Assembly: GCF_030272615.1 (NCBI RefSeq)
Contig: NC_081412.1
Coordinates: 672,106,852-672,170,851 of the forward strand
Source of the DNA: Cryptomeria japonica
Lineage: Eukaryota > Streptophyta > Pinopsida > Cupressales > Cupressaceae
Reading direction: 5' to 3'
DNA length: 64,000 nucleotides
Positions 48,601 through 59,504 of the stretch are shown piece by piece. The translations under genes and the position numbers were made by a program. The notes below the pieces were generated by a model. That model worked only from the letters and a program-made list of their open reading frames with translations, did no database searches and had not been told where the DNA came from. The stretch's first letter is position 1. The number at the start of each line of letters is the position of its first letter.

Positions 48601-51063
48601 AGGACACCATATGACCCCTTAAGTGTCTTTAGGGATCATATTGTGTCTTAATGGGTCAAATGGTGTGTTATGACCGCTTAAGACATTATATGACCCCTTA
48701 GGACAACATACGACCCATAATGACACCATATGGTGTCCTAAGGTGTCATATAGTGTCCTAAAGCATTATTTGACAGCATATGACCCCTTAAGACACAATG
48801 TGAGCCGTAACGACATGGAAGGGGTTATATGGTATCCTAAGGGGTCATAGGACACTACATGACCCGTTAGGACAACATATGACCCCTTAGGACACCATAT
48901 GACCCATAATTACACTATATGGTGTTCTAAGGGGTCACATGGTGTCGTAAGTGGTCATATGGTGTCTGATGACCCCTTAAGACACCATGTCACCCCTTTG
49001 GACATAATATGGTGTCATTATGGGTTGTACGGTGTCCTAAGGTGTCATATGGTGCCCTATAGGTTCAAAGGACACCAAATGACCCTTTAGTTGTCGTTAG
49101 GGATCATATTGTGTCTTAACAGGTCATATGGTGTGTTATGACCCCTTAAGACACCATATGACCCCTTAGGACACCATATGACCCATAATGACACCATATG
49201 GTGTCCTAAGGGGTCATATAGTGTCCTAAGGGGTCATAAGACACCATATGACCCCTTAGGACATAATGTGAACCTTAATGACATGTAAGGGTTTATATGG
49301 TATCCAAAGGGGTCATAGGACACTATGTGACCCGTTAGGACACCATATGACCCCTTAGGACAACATATGACCCATAACAATACTATATGGTGTTGTAAGG
49401 GGTCACATGGTGTCGTAAGGGGTAATATGGTGTCCTATCACCCCTTAATACACCATATCACCCTTTAGGACATAATATGGTGTCATTATGGATCGTATGG
49501 TGTCCAAAGGGATCAAATAGTTTCCTATAGGATCATAGGACACCATATCACCCCTTAGGTGTCATTCGGGATTATATTGTGTCTTAACGGGTCATATGGT
49601 GTGTTATGACCACTTAAGACACTATATGACCCCTTAGGACACCATACGACCTATAATGACACCATATGGTGTCCTAAGGGGTCATATAGTTTCCTAAGGG
49701 ATCATTTGACACCATATGACCCCTTAGGACATAATGTGAACCCTAACGACACGTAAGGGGTTATATGGTATCCTAAGGGGTCATAGGACACTGGATGACC
49801 CATTAGGACACCATATGACCCCTTAGGACACCATATGACCCATAACAACACTATATGGTGTTGTAAGGGGTCACATGGTGTTGTAAGGTGTCATATGGTG
49901 TCCTATGACCCCTTAGGATGTTATATGACCCATAACGACACTATATGGTGTTCTAAGGGGTCACATGGTGTTGTAAGGGGTCATATGATGTCCTATGACC
50001 CCTTAGGACACCATATGACCACTTAGGACACAATATGGTGTCATTATGGGTTGTGTGGTGTCCTAAGGGGTCATATGGTGTCCTATGGGGCCATAGGACA
50101 CAATATGACCCCTTAGGTGTCATTAGGGATTATATTGGGTCTTAACGGGTCATATGGTGTGTTATGACCCCTTAAGATATGATATGACGTGTTAGGACAC
50201 CATAGGACCCATAATGACACCATTTGGTTTCCTAAGGGTTCATATAGTGTTATAAGGGGTCATAGGACACCATATAACCCCTTAGGACACAATGTGAACC
50301 CTAAAGACATGTAAGGGGTTATATTTTATCCCAAGGGGTCATAAGACACTATATGACATGTTAGGACACCATATGACCTCTTAGGACACCATATGACCCA
50401 TAACAATATTATATGGTATTCTAAGGGGTTACGTGGTGTTGTAAGGGGTCATATGGTGTCCTACGACCCCTTAGGACATAATATGGTGTCATTATGGGTT
50501 GTATGGTGTCCTAAGGGGGCATATGTTGTTCTATGGAGTCATAGGACACCATATGATCCCTTAGGTGTTGTTAGGGATTATATTTTGTCTTAACAGTTCA
50601 TATGGTGTGTTATGACCCCTTAAGACACCATATGACCCCTTAGGACACCTTATGTTGTCATTATGGGTTGTATGGTGTCCTAAGGGGTCATATGGTGTCG
50701 TAAGGGATCATTGCACACCATAAGAACATACTGACCCCATATGGTGTACTAGGGGCTCATATGGTGTCCTAAGGGGTCATAGGATACTATATGAACCATA
50801 CTAACACCATATGATGTACTAAGGGGTCATATGGTGTCCTAAGGGGTCATAGGACACCATATAACTCCTTAGGACATTATATGACCCCTAATAACACCTA
50901 AGGTGTCATATGGTGTCCTATGACCACTTAGGACAAAATATGGTGTTGTTATGGGTCCTATGGTAACCTAAGAGGTCATATGGTGTCCTATGGCCCCTTA
51001 GGTGTCATTAGGTGTCATATTGTGTCCTAAGGGGTCATATGGTGTCTTATGACCCCTTAGGAC
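42645..51063. repeat. Palindromic satellite, main block (8.4 kb)
   Basis: The longest uninterrupted stretch of the CATATGACCCCTTAGGACAC dyad repeat. Higher-order markers occur near 42699, 42973, 43427, 43872, 44308, 44672, 45133, 45598, 46428, 46899, 47350, 47763, 48182, 48625, 49095, 49565, 50120 and 50570. Most spacings are 440-470 bp, with shortened units (274, 364) and one near-double spacing (830). Near 50700-51063 the repeat order changes and degrades. Both strands contain every subunit, so transcripts of either strand would fold extensively. Confidence 0.93.
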
Positions 51064-51480
51064 CTAGAGAGTGGAGGGAGTGAGGAAGAAACTAAGGGAA
51101 AGAGGTGAGAGAGGGAATAAGATGGGTGTAAGGATGAAGAGGGAGATAGCTCGAGGGATAGGAGAATAAGGGACTTGTGAAAGCTAGAGAGGGGAGGGAC
51201 AAAGAAGAGTATGTATCTATAAGAATGAAGAGCTAGAGAAGAGGTAAGGGGAGAGAGAGAATATGAGATCTAGTTCATAGAGAGAGATGGAACTATGAGG
51301 TAAGGGAGATAAATAAGGGAGAGGTGAGATGGGGGTTTCTATGTACATATTTGGTGAGCGCCAAATGGAAAATCCATTCATCACATTTGGCGCATGCCAA
51401 ATAGGGCGAGTGCCATATTTGGAATGCGCCAAATGGCCCACTTTGGGAAACACCAAACCTATGGGTTGGATTTGCCTTGG
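51064..51480. repeat. GA-rich zone and CCAAAT/ATTTGG hairpins at the satellite edge
   Basis: From 51064 to about 51330 the plus strand is nearly all purine (GAGAGTGGAGGGAGTGAGG). Nested inverted repeats follow: GCGCCAAATG...CATTTGGCGC (51358-51394) and ATTTGGC-GCAT-GCCAAAT (51385-51402). A similar purine or pyrimidine zone flanks the other satellite block at 60970-61745. Confidence 0.65.
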
Positions 51481-52280
51481 GCATCCAACCAAAAGGTTTG
51501 GATGACCATTTCAGGCTAGAGACATGTTTTTATCAACACATTGAAAATTTTGATATATTTTTGGTCGTGCTCTTCGCCAGGTTTGCATGTTTTTCAATGA
51601 AGTTAAAAAAAATACCATGGTAAACTTGAGATCCCTCTTATCTATCTAACAATGTAATTCATTTCAAATTTTGATTTCGTTAAGTCTTTCATCTATAATT
51701 TCTTTTCTCAGTGTGTTCGTTTATGTCAAAAACCAACATGCACTATTTTGGGTATAAATTTTTACACGTTCATCAGATTTTGAAAAAAATCACATTTTTA
51801 GAAACTAGACTCCATTCTACACAATTTTAAAAAAAAAATTGAATTTTGATTAGTTTTCAATGATTTTAGGGGGGAGCACGCTCAAATTTTTGTTTTTCAG
51901 GATGTGTCCACTTCAAAAATTAGTAAAAAATCATATACTCATTAAAAAATTAGCTGAAAAATCTGGTATAAACTAAAAGGTGTTAGATAATTTTTCATCG
52001 AAGAGATTTTAAAAATTCAAAAAAAAAGTTAACATTTTAGGGGGGCCACAATAAATGCTATGTTATGTTTTTGCATAAAAACAAGACCACTTTTTGTGGC
52101 CCCCCTTTTTGAAGCCCTTAATCTCCACCATTTTCAAAAAACAATAGTAGTTTAGAAAGTAGACTAGAAGAACTCTGACTCTTGTTCTTGTTGCATCTTC
52201 AAATTTGAAGTGTATCTATCTTCAATTTGTAATTTAAGTTCAAACTTTGCTGATTTCAAAAAAAAAGTGGCATCTTAAGA
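51481..52280. other. AT-rich right subterminal region of the large transposon
   Basis: No coding region. It contains A and T homopolymers and repeated tracts of AAAAATTAG and GGGGGG. It lies between the GA-rich zone and the right terminal repeat. Confidence 0.5.
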
Positions 52281-52314
52281 CCCCCTTTTGTTACCACAAC
52301 TTGGTGCACATAAC
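52281..52314 (-). repeat. Right terminal inverted repeat
   Basis: The reverse complement starts GTTATGTGCACCAAG and contains TTGTGGTAACAAAAGG, matching the left end at 11568. The next bases on the plus strand are TAGAGGG (52315-52321), the right target duplication, and then copia leader. Confidence 0.65.
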
Positions 52315-52920
52315 TAGAGGGAGAAGTATTTTAAGTTTAAATATATTTATCTCATCTAATTAAAAAATTGAAATATAAAAATATAGAAAGATATATAAAG
52401 TAGTGATAGAAAATTTAATAATGTAAAACCATGAAAAATAATGTAAAACGGTGAACGAGAAAATTGTAAAACGATGGAAAATAATGTAAAACGACCGACG
52501 GAGATGAACAAGTGGTAGATAGCAACAAAAAAAAGTGAAAGTCAAGGGAAAAGTGACCAACAGACATACATTGTCTGATCGTCTTGCATTAGCTTTTATT
52601 CATTTTCATTCGTAGATTTCAAAAGTTAGATTATGCATCTCATATAGCATATTGAAGATGCAAACAACAGTAGTGCCAAAATCAATCAAGGCCAAGGTAA
52701 AAGGAAAAGCCACAATTCTTAAAGAGGAAGAGGCGGTTCTAGAGGAAGAGGTAGAGGTAGATTTGATAAGAGAAATGTTCAATGTTACCATGGTAACAGG
52801 TATGGTCACTTTGAAAGAGAATGCAGATTGAAAGAAGGTAAAAGTGTTAACTATGGTCAAGAAAGTAGTGAGAATCCTCGTGATCACTTATTTTTATCTT
52901 ATGCCAAGGGTGAAAATACT
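52315..52920 (+). pseudogene. Copia array unit 3, 3' part: leader end and Gag zinc-knuckle remnant
   Basis: Continues the leader interrupted at 11567, matching 6331 onward. The knuckle reads CYHGNRYGHFEREC, so here the second cysteine is glycine, while unit 2 lost the first. As in unit 2, no capsid-like Gag is present. Confidence 0.75.
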
Positions 52921-53905
52921 AGTAAAGATGTTTGGTACCTAGATTTTGGATTCTCTAACTATATGACAAAATAATGAGAAGTTGTTTTCAACAAAGGATG
53001 GAAGTCTCAAATCCAAGATCCAACTTGGTGATGATAAATCATTGGAGGTTGTTGCCAAAGGAGCTATGGAGGTCCAAACAAATGAAGGTATAAAGAGTAT
53101 TCATGATATTTATTATACTCCACAATTAAAGCATAATTTTTTAAGTATTGGGCAGCTATGTGAGAAAAATTATAAAGTAGTCTATGAGAATAAGACATGT
53201 ACTATCTATGATAAGAATAAGGGCAATAGTGTGATCATTGTTGTGCCTATGAGAAGAAATAGGATGTCCCCCTTGAAGTTTGGTGAACATAACAACAGTT
53301 TGGAAAATATGGCTTATGAGGATTCAAGTTGGTTATGGCATCTCAGGTATGGACATTAAAATTTCATAGTTTGAAGTTTATAACCTTTCATGCATTAGTT
53401 TCTGGTTTGCCCAAGGTTGAGGAACACAAGGAGGTTTGTGAAGGATGTGCTAAAGGCAAACATGCAAGGGAAAATATTCTAAAGGGAAATGCATGGAGGG
53501 TCCATCGCTCACTTCAATTTGTTCATTCAGACATATATGGTCCTATGTAGACTAAGAGTTTGGGTAAGTCATCATATTTCATCACTTTTATTGATGATTA
53601 CTCATGAAATTGCTGGGTATATTTTTTGAAGGCCAAATATGAGGCCCAAGATACATTCAAGAAGTTCAAAGCCCTCGTAGAAAATGAGAAAGGGTGCAAG
53701 ATAAAATGTTTGATGACTAATCATGGAGGAGAATTTTTCTCAAAGACTTTCCAGAGTTTATTGGGATAAAAATGGAATCAGGAGGTAGCTTACTACTACA
53801 TACACACCTCAACAGAATGGGGTAGCTAAAAGGAAGAATCTTACTATGGTTGAAATGGTAAGGTGCATGTTACAAACCAAGGGTTTGAGCAATTATTATT
53901 AGGGA
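52921..53905 (+). pseudogene. Copia array unit 3: protease and integrase core (inactive)
   Basis: The protease site reads DFG in WYLDFGFSNYMT, followed by two stops near 52973. Then come GAG-pre-integrase (52982-53359, YYTPQLKHNFLSIG), a frameshift near 53345, and the zinc-finger CEGCAKGKHA. The integrase first aspartate is retained (VHSDIYGPM) with a stop directly after, the second reads TNHGGEF (D to N), and NGVA is followed by K instead of E. The pattern of losses differs from unit 2, so the two decayed independently after duplication. Confidence 0.86.
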
Positions 53906-54799
53906 GATGTAGTTGCTACATCAGTGTACATCCTCAATCATAGCCCCACTAGTACACTCAAAAAGATGACACCTCATGAAGCTTCGTTTGGGAAAAAGCC
54001 TAATGTTAATCTTTTCAAAGTTTTTGGTTGTTTGGCTTATGTGCATGTACCTAATCAAAATAGACAAAAGTTAGATGCAAAGAGTGAGTTGTGTATTTTT
54101 ATTGGGTATAGTGAGAAAATTAAGGCTTATAGATTGTATAATCCCATCACTAATAAGCTTATTGTCTCAAGAGATGTAATTTTTTATGAAGGGGGAGTTT
54201 ATGGTCATCAAAAAGGCCATGTTGAGAAGACAAAATCTATTTTGAATGATGATATAATTTTTGATATTGATCATGAGCAGCCAACTAATGTTTTTGTATG
54301 TAGTGGTTTAACTCCACCAAGAAGCCCTTCATTAGGTTCTTTAGTACCAAGTTCAAGTCTAACTTCTTCTTCAAGTTCTACAAGGAAAGTAAGGAGATTG
54401 AGTGATATCTACCAGAGGACTAGAAATCAAGTACATGAAGAAAACCCAATAGGTGACACAGTGAATTTTTCTTTATTAGCCAAGACTGATTTTGAACCAT
54501 CATGTTTTAAAGACGCATGTACTAATGAGGTTTGGGTGCAAGCCATGGAAGAAGAGATGGATTCCATTCATAGGAATGACACTTGGGAGTTGATAGAGAT
54601 TCCACATGACAAGAAGAAGATTGGCACCACCAAATGGGTCTATAAGACCAAGTTTAGCAGTGACAGGAATATTGAAACACACAAGGCAATATTAGTTTCT
54701 AGAGGCTTCACACAGAAGTATGGAAATGATTATGAAGAGACATTTGCACCAGTAGCAAGACAAGAGACCATTATAATGCTAATTTTATTAGCAGCTTAG
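53906..54799 (+). pseudogene. Copia array unit 3: integrase C-terminal part and RT N-terminus
   Basis: A 291-residue open stretch from 53924 with MTPHEASFGKKPN, FKVFGCLAYVHVP, the PPRSPSLGS linker, WVQAMEEEMDSI, KWVYKTKFSSDRNIETHKA and YEETFAPVARQETI. It ends at a TAG at 54797. It is the best-preserved counterpart of 7895-8776. Confidence 0.88.
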
Positions 54800-56025
54800 G
54801 AGAAGTGCAGGATACATCATATGGACATAAAAAGTGCCTTCTTGAATGGGTACTTACAAGAGGAAGTATATGTGGTGCAACCACAAGGTTTTGAAGTGGA
54901 TGGAATAGAGTATCATTTGTATAGGTTGAAGAAGGCTTTGTATGGCATAAAGCATACACCAAGAGCATGGTATGATAGGATTGATTGATACTTTCAGGAG
55001 AATGGATTCCGTATAAGAGTGATCCTACCCTTTACTAGAAACAAGAAGGTACTGATATTCTAATCATAATTTTATATGTTGATGATCTATTGTATATGGA
55101 TAGTAGTTCTAAGATGAAAGATGAGTTAAAAGTTTCTACGATGAATGAATTTGAGATGAAAGATCTTGGTCTCATGAAATATTTTCTAGGAATGGAGGTT
55201 TACCAAAGTAAGGATGAGATTTTGATTTATCAAACAAAGTATTCACATGATATGTTGAAGAAATTTGATATGATTGATTGTAACCCTACCTCCACTCCAA
55301 GTGCTCATGGAGTTGTCTTGTGTAGAAATGATGGTGCTGATTTAGTTGATGAGATAACTTACAAAAGTATTATTGGGAGCTTGATGTTTCTAACCCACAC
55401 AAGGCCTTATATTGCCTATTCATTTTCACTTGTTTCAAGGTATATGAAAAATCCATCAGAAATATATATGAAAGCAACCAAGAGGATTTTGAGGTATGTG
55501 AAAGGGAATTCAAATTTTGGTATTCATTAATACTCTTTTGAAAAGATGTCTTGTAGGCTTTAGTGATTCAGATTGGGGAGGTAGTATGGATGACCGTAAG
55601 TCCACATCTGGAAATTATTTCTATTTTTGTTCTTGTTTGATTACATGGAGCTCAAAAAAGAAAAGTATTGTTGCCCTCTCATCTACAGAGGTAGAGAATG
55701 TTGCAATTACCTCAGTAGGTACACAAGCTCTTTGACTCAAAAATATTTTTGAAGAAATTGGAGAAAATCAAATTCAACCTACAGTGATTTATTGTGACAA
55801 TGTCAGTGCCATCAAATCAGCAAAGAATTCGGTTCATCGGAGTAGAACAAATAATTTTGACATGAAATATCACTTCATTCGGGATTCGGTATAGAAGAAG
55901 GAAGTTGAATTCAAGTATATGAATGCTTAGGATCAACTAGGAGATATCTTCACCAAAGCAATTGTGAAAGCTTAGTTTTTGGCACTCCGAGATAAGATTA
56001 TAAGCCCTCTCAGTATCAAGGAGTA
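54800..56025 (+). pseudogene. Copia array unit 3: RT catalytic domain and RNase H (inactive)
   Basis: [21 protein letters not shown], a stop near 54986, a frameshift near 55010, then YVDD at 55075-55086 (YVDDLLYMDSSS). The intact spacer KMKDELKVSTMNEFEMKD that unit 1 lost is present. RNase H has DSDWGG (about 55570), SSTEVEN (the usual Y after E is N) and YCDNVSAIK (about 55795). Stops at 55528, 55735 and beyond interrupt it. The polypurine tract before the LTR is eroded to CAAGGAG. Confidence 0.87.
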
Positions 56026-56384
56026 TAAAGATAAGTGATGCTATTGTTTGGTTAGGAAGCTCCACCATGCATACACCATGATGCACCAATAAAAGAATAG
56101 TCATGCACCGTCAAAGGATTTGAATAGATTTAGGCTATTCTTAGTTTTTAGTTTTTACATTCTTAAAAATAAAGCATGTTTTGCATGCTATTAGTTAAAT
56201 TTAGTTTGGAGTTTATTTTAAGACTATTTATATGCACCCAAGAATGCATGCCGATAGTTGTTTTAGTTTCTTGATTTAGTTTTTATTAAGCAGTAATAGA
56301 GAATTTGTGTGCTGTTAAAAAATTAGGCCACTCTATTTTTATTTTGATTTGTGCTTGTTATATTTCTGCAATTTGATTATTATT
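56026..56384 (+). repeat. Copia array terminal LTR (truncated)
   Basis: Starts TAAAGATAAG (TG lost) and matches 4796 onward. It has an internal deletion joining TTTAGTTTTTA to TTAAGCAGTAATAG, with TTTTTA at the joint, and stops matching at 56384 (TTTGATTATT). The end of the array is thus lost or displaced. Confidence 0.75.
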
Positions 56385-57209
56385 TTTTATTAGGATAAAT
56401 AGGTTTTGAGGGGACCAGAAACCTTATACAATAGGTTTTGAAGGGACCTAAAACCCACAGATTTTTCTCGGATCTGAAACCAGCAATGGGACCCTGCAGA
56501 GAGGAACACCAAAGATAAACAACAGCAAAGCTACAATCAACTAGACTATAGAGGCACAACAATTGCTAGCCACACACAAAAGAGAGACAAAAAAAACTAG
56601 GTTGGCAACAATAACAGATCTAAACCATCTTATAAATATGAGAAACAAAACATGAGGATTTATCTAGCATCCTTAGCCAAAAAATTGGGTTTTCCCAGGT
56701 TCCCTTAACTAGTAACAGGGTCTCCAGCTCACTAACAGCAAAAACATATCCTAACCAAAAACACACACTAGCCAAACTGGGCCCTTAAAAACTACTAGCA
56801 TCCAGCCTGCCCTTGATAAAATTAAAATACCAAGGGTTTTTCCAGGTTCCCTTGACCAAGAGAGTGGGTTTTAAAAGGCTCCCACAACCTAAAAAAGTGT
56901 TTTATATGACTCCCCCAACCATTGGGCCCTTGAACCCTGCAACAAGCAAAAAGCATAGGGTTTTTCTAGGCTCCCTCAATCTTGAATGAGATTTCAACAA
57001 AGATCCCATAGCCTAACAATAGATCCACCAAACACCATCTTTAACTTCTATGATCAAACACAATACCCAACTCCACCTCTATAAGAGAGAGGTCATCCCT
57101 GAAACAAACCATCTCCACCACAGTAGAAGAAGGTGTCACCTCAATAGACCAAGCCAAGGAAAACCAAAGGTGCTGAGAAAGAAATAGGAGAGAAAGAGTC
57201 ATGGGAGTC
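56385..57209. other. Unclassified repeat-like DNA
   Basis: Includes a short direct repeat (ATAGGTTTTGARGGGACC at about 56398 and 56431) and recurrent CCAGGTTCCCTT / AGGCTCCC motifs. No coding, LTR or tRNA-like signal is supported. Confidence 0.35.
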
Positions 57210-57387
57210 TGATGCAGAGCATCATGAAAAACCCTTCAAGAACCCCAAATCAACCATGGAGTTCCAATATCAACACATAATCTTCACTTGTATTAGTGGC
57301 ATAATCTGATCATAATCATCATTCTATAGTCCAAAACAATATTATTATCAAAGAATTACACATATATACAGTCAACAACTTGCTTCG
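57210..57387 (-). repeat. 3' LTR-like repeat of the small element
   Basis: Begins TGATGCAGAGCATCATG on the plus strand and is near-identical to 59326-59503. It may extend further right, because the partner is cut off there. Confidence 0.65.
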
Positions 57388-59311
57388 TAGCACTATCTCA
57401 TTCTCCTGATTCAAGGTCATGTTTGTAGATCAATGTTTAATACTAGAATTAGACCTCAAATACTATTGGCCTACAATAGCCATCATTCAGCATTACCTTC
57501 ACACACTTCAAGAGGTCACCATGATGTCCATCAATGACTCTTTCACAAACATCAAGAATCATTCAACAAACTATCCTTTATTAAGTTTAAATAGTCAAAC
57601 TACAACTTTTGACAGTATAGAACTTTGTTACTAATAACTTTCATTGAAGAAATTATCTTTCCAAATTCTCTAGTGGAGATGTAGATAGCTAGTTTTAAAA
57701 AACCATATCGAAACAGTAGCTCGATCCAAAGGTTAATTTGAATGTTATGCCCCCCGTACTGAGACCCATTTTTACTGTCATAAACAACTCAGAAAATTTC
57801 ATTGATTAGCCTACTAGAGCATCAAATTTCTCATAGAATACCAAACCATTCAATCCCAAATGGAATTCATGTTAAATTTCTCTGAATATAGTTTATAATG
57901 AGTGAATAAACATAAATTTCCATTGGTTGAAAGGTAACATATCATTTAAACTTTACCAGAGACTCCATTAATGAGGGTTTTAAAACATATTTTAGAAAAC
58001 CAAGTGGATCTCTTACCATACTCAACAGATGATGTTCAAATTTGTTCTAGAGGTTTTCTAACTCACTACTATACACACTCCAATATATTAGAGGGAATAT
58101 CCAATCCATTTTCCAAGTAAAATATGCATAAAGCAACAATGTAATGTGACTATCAACATAACAATAGATAGAGGGTTACACAAAACATAATACATCTTCA
58201 TTACTTCTTCCAAAACCATTAAAAATATTTGATCTTCATGGTGTATACTTCCTCCCTTGCACACAATTTCATCCATCCCTGAGAAATTACATTCAAATTG
58301 GTGCCAAACACTATGACTGTCACCTTCAACCTGCAGATTGAGTGACAGTTAGAGGCAAACAATTGCTCTCCTTACAAACTCTTCCTCCAAACTTGCCACC
58401 ATGACTCAAATTTGACCATTACATGAAATATATAAGATATTTCACCCTATAACTGATTAACTAACCCTTTAGGACCAAATGGAAACCTTTTACATCAAAT
58501 TTTGCAACTTTTTGCAATGTTGCTTTTTGCAACTTTTTGACAATTTTTGCATTTTAATCCAAATGACCTCAAACCTTTGCATACACATTCTTGACACTTC
58601 ACAAGGGACTAAAAAAATATATTACATCATATTTAACCTCCCATGGGTTATTTTTCCTACTTTGACCCTATTGACCAATATTGACCTTATGAGGACCTAG
58701 GTGGACAACTTCTACAATTTGGCTTTCCATAGCCTTACATTGGTTTCAATTGGACTCAAATGACTTTAATACATAATGAATGACTCAAATGTAATTAAAT
58801 CTCATGTTATAACTTTTAACCTCCTAGAACCTCTTGGTGCAAAGGAGCTCCTGCACCATACTCCCGACTTTGAAAAGTTTCCAAGCCTCTTGGAAACATG
58901 GGTACAATGACCTACAAGAAAAATTTTGAGTGGAATTTTCACCTTTGTCTTCATATTTTCTTCTTTATGCCTCTTTATATTGCTACTTCCTTCTCAAACA
59001 ATCTCTTTGTGACTCCTACCAATGGAGTTTGTAGTGGCTTCCACCCAAGTGCTTTTACCAACCATAAGTCCACCTCTCCATGCTGCATCACCTCACCAAC
59101 AATCTCTATGCCTCACCTAGGAGTTCTCCTCTTTGTCTCTCTCCCTAGGCTTTTGGCAACCAATGGACCATCCCATGGCCCTGGACCATCCCTTTGGTCC
59201 ATGATAGACCTTCCTTATCTTCCTTCTTGCAGCTATATGGACAAGCACCTACAACCAAAACTCATTAGTAACACAAAACAACATCTTGCTTAGCCTAGAT
59301 CTTTTGCTGAG

Positions 59312-59323
59312 CTCTAATACCAA
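59312..59323 (-). promoter_or_regulatory. Primer-binding site (tRNA-Met type)
   Basis: The minus strand reads TGGTATTAGAGC, two bases after the LTR's terminal CA. The canonical site has C where T is found at position 7. Confidence 0.7.
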
Positions 59324-59325
59324 TT

Positions 59326-59503
59326 TGATGCAGAGCATCATGAAAAACCCTTCAAGAACCCCAAATCAACCATGGAGTTCCAATATCAACACAACATCTT
59401 CACTTGTATTAGAGGCATAATCTAATCATAATCATCATTCTACAGTCCAAAATAATATTATTATCAAATCATTACACATATATATAGTCAACAACTTGCT
59501 TCA
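59326..59503 (-). repeat. 5' LTR-like repeat of the small element
   Basis: 178 bp matching 57210-57387. It is bordered on the right by the terminus-like sequence at 59505. Confidence 0.65.
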
Positions 59504-59504
59504 C

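Larger units (their letters stand above)
11568..52314. mobile_element. Large TIR DNA transposon (40.7 kb as it stands, about 23.7 kb without nested insertions)
   Basis: The insertion splits copia unit 3: flanking copia sequence stops at 11567 and resumes at 52315 at the homologous base, with a 7-bp duplication. Its ends are imperfect inverted repeats over about 30 bp. In order it contains palindromic subterminal motifs, a plus-strand multi-exon gene remnant, a 359-bp tandem array, a minus-strand multi-exon DDE-like gene, a long palindromic satellite, a GA-rich zone and an AT-rich right end. Four LTR-element insertions sit in the satellite. The 7-8 bp duplication is compatible with several DDE superfamilies, and I do not assign one. 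The interruption is seen directly. That all inner parts moved as one unit is inference. Confidence 0.7.
57210..59503 (-). mobile_element. Small non-autonomous LTR element (TRIM/LARD-like), minus strand
   Basis: Direct repeats of 178 bp (57210-57387 and 59326-59503) are about 95 percent alike. On the minus strand the right repeat ends GCATCA and two bases later is followed by TGGTATTAGAGC, one mismatch from the initiator tRNA-Met primer site. The internal 1.9 kb has no gag or pol. The repeats' outer right edge coincides with the terminus of another transposon, so the true LTR may be longer and the right copy truncated. No target duplication is seen (GAGTC left, CGGTA right), which fits truncation. 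Confidence 0.65.

Noticed and set aside
21822-50593. Many open frames of 60-110 residues in the satellite (YDPLGHHM, KGSYGVL style repeats on both strands)
   Set aside because: The repeat unit happens to lack stops in some frames. The frames shift between repeats and have no start context, so they are not genes.
11568-52314. Naming the large transposon's superfamily (for example hAT or the Zisupton group from an 8-bp duplication)
   Set aside because: The duplication is 7 or 8 bp with a mismatch, and the transposase motifs do not let me choose.
58898-59293. 131-residue plus-strand open frame in the small LTR element
   Set aside because: It is antisense to the element's direction, has no recognisable domain, and lies in sequence better explained as the non-coding internal region.
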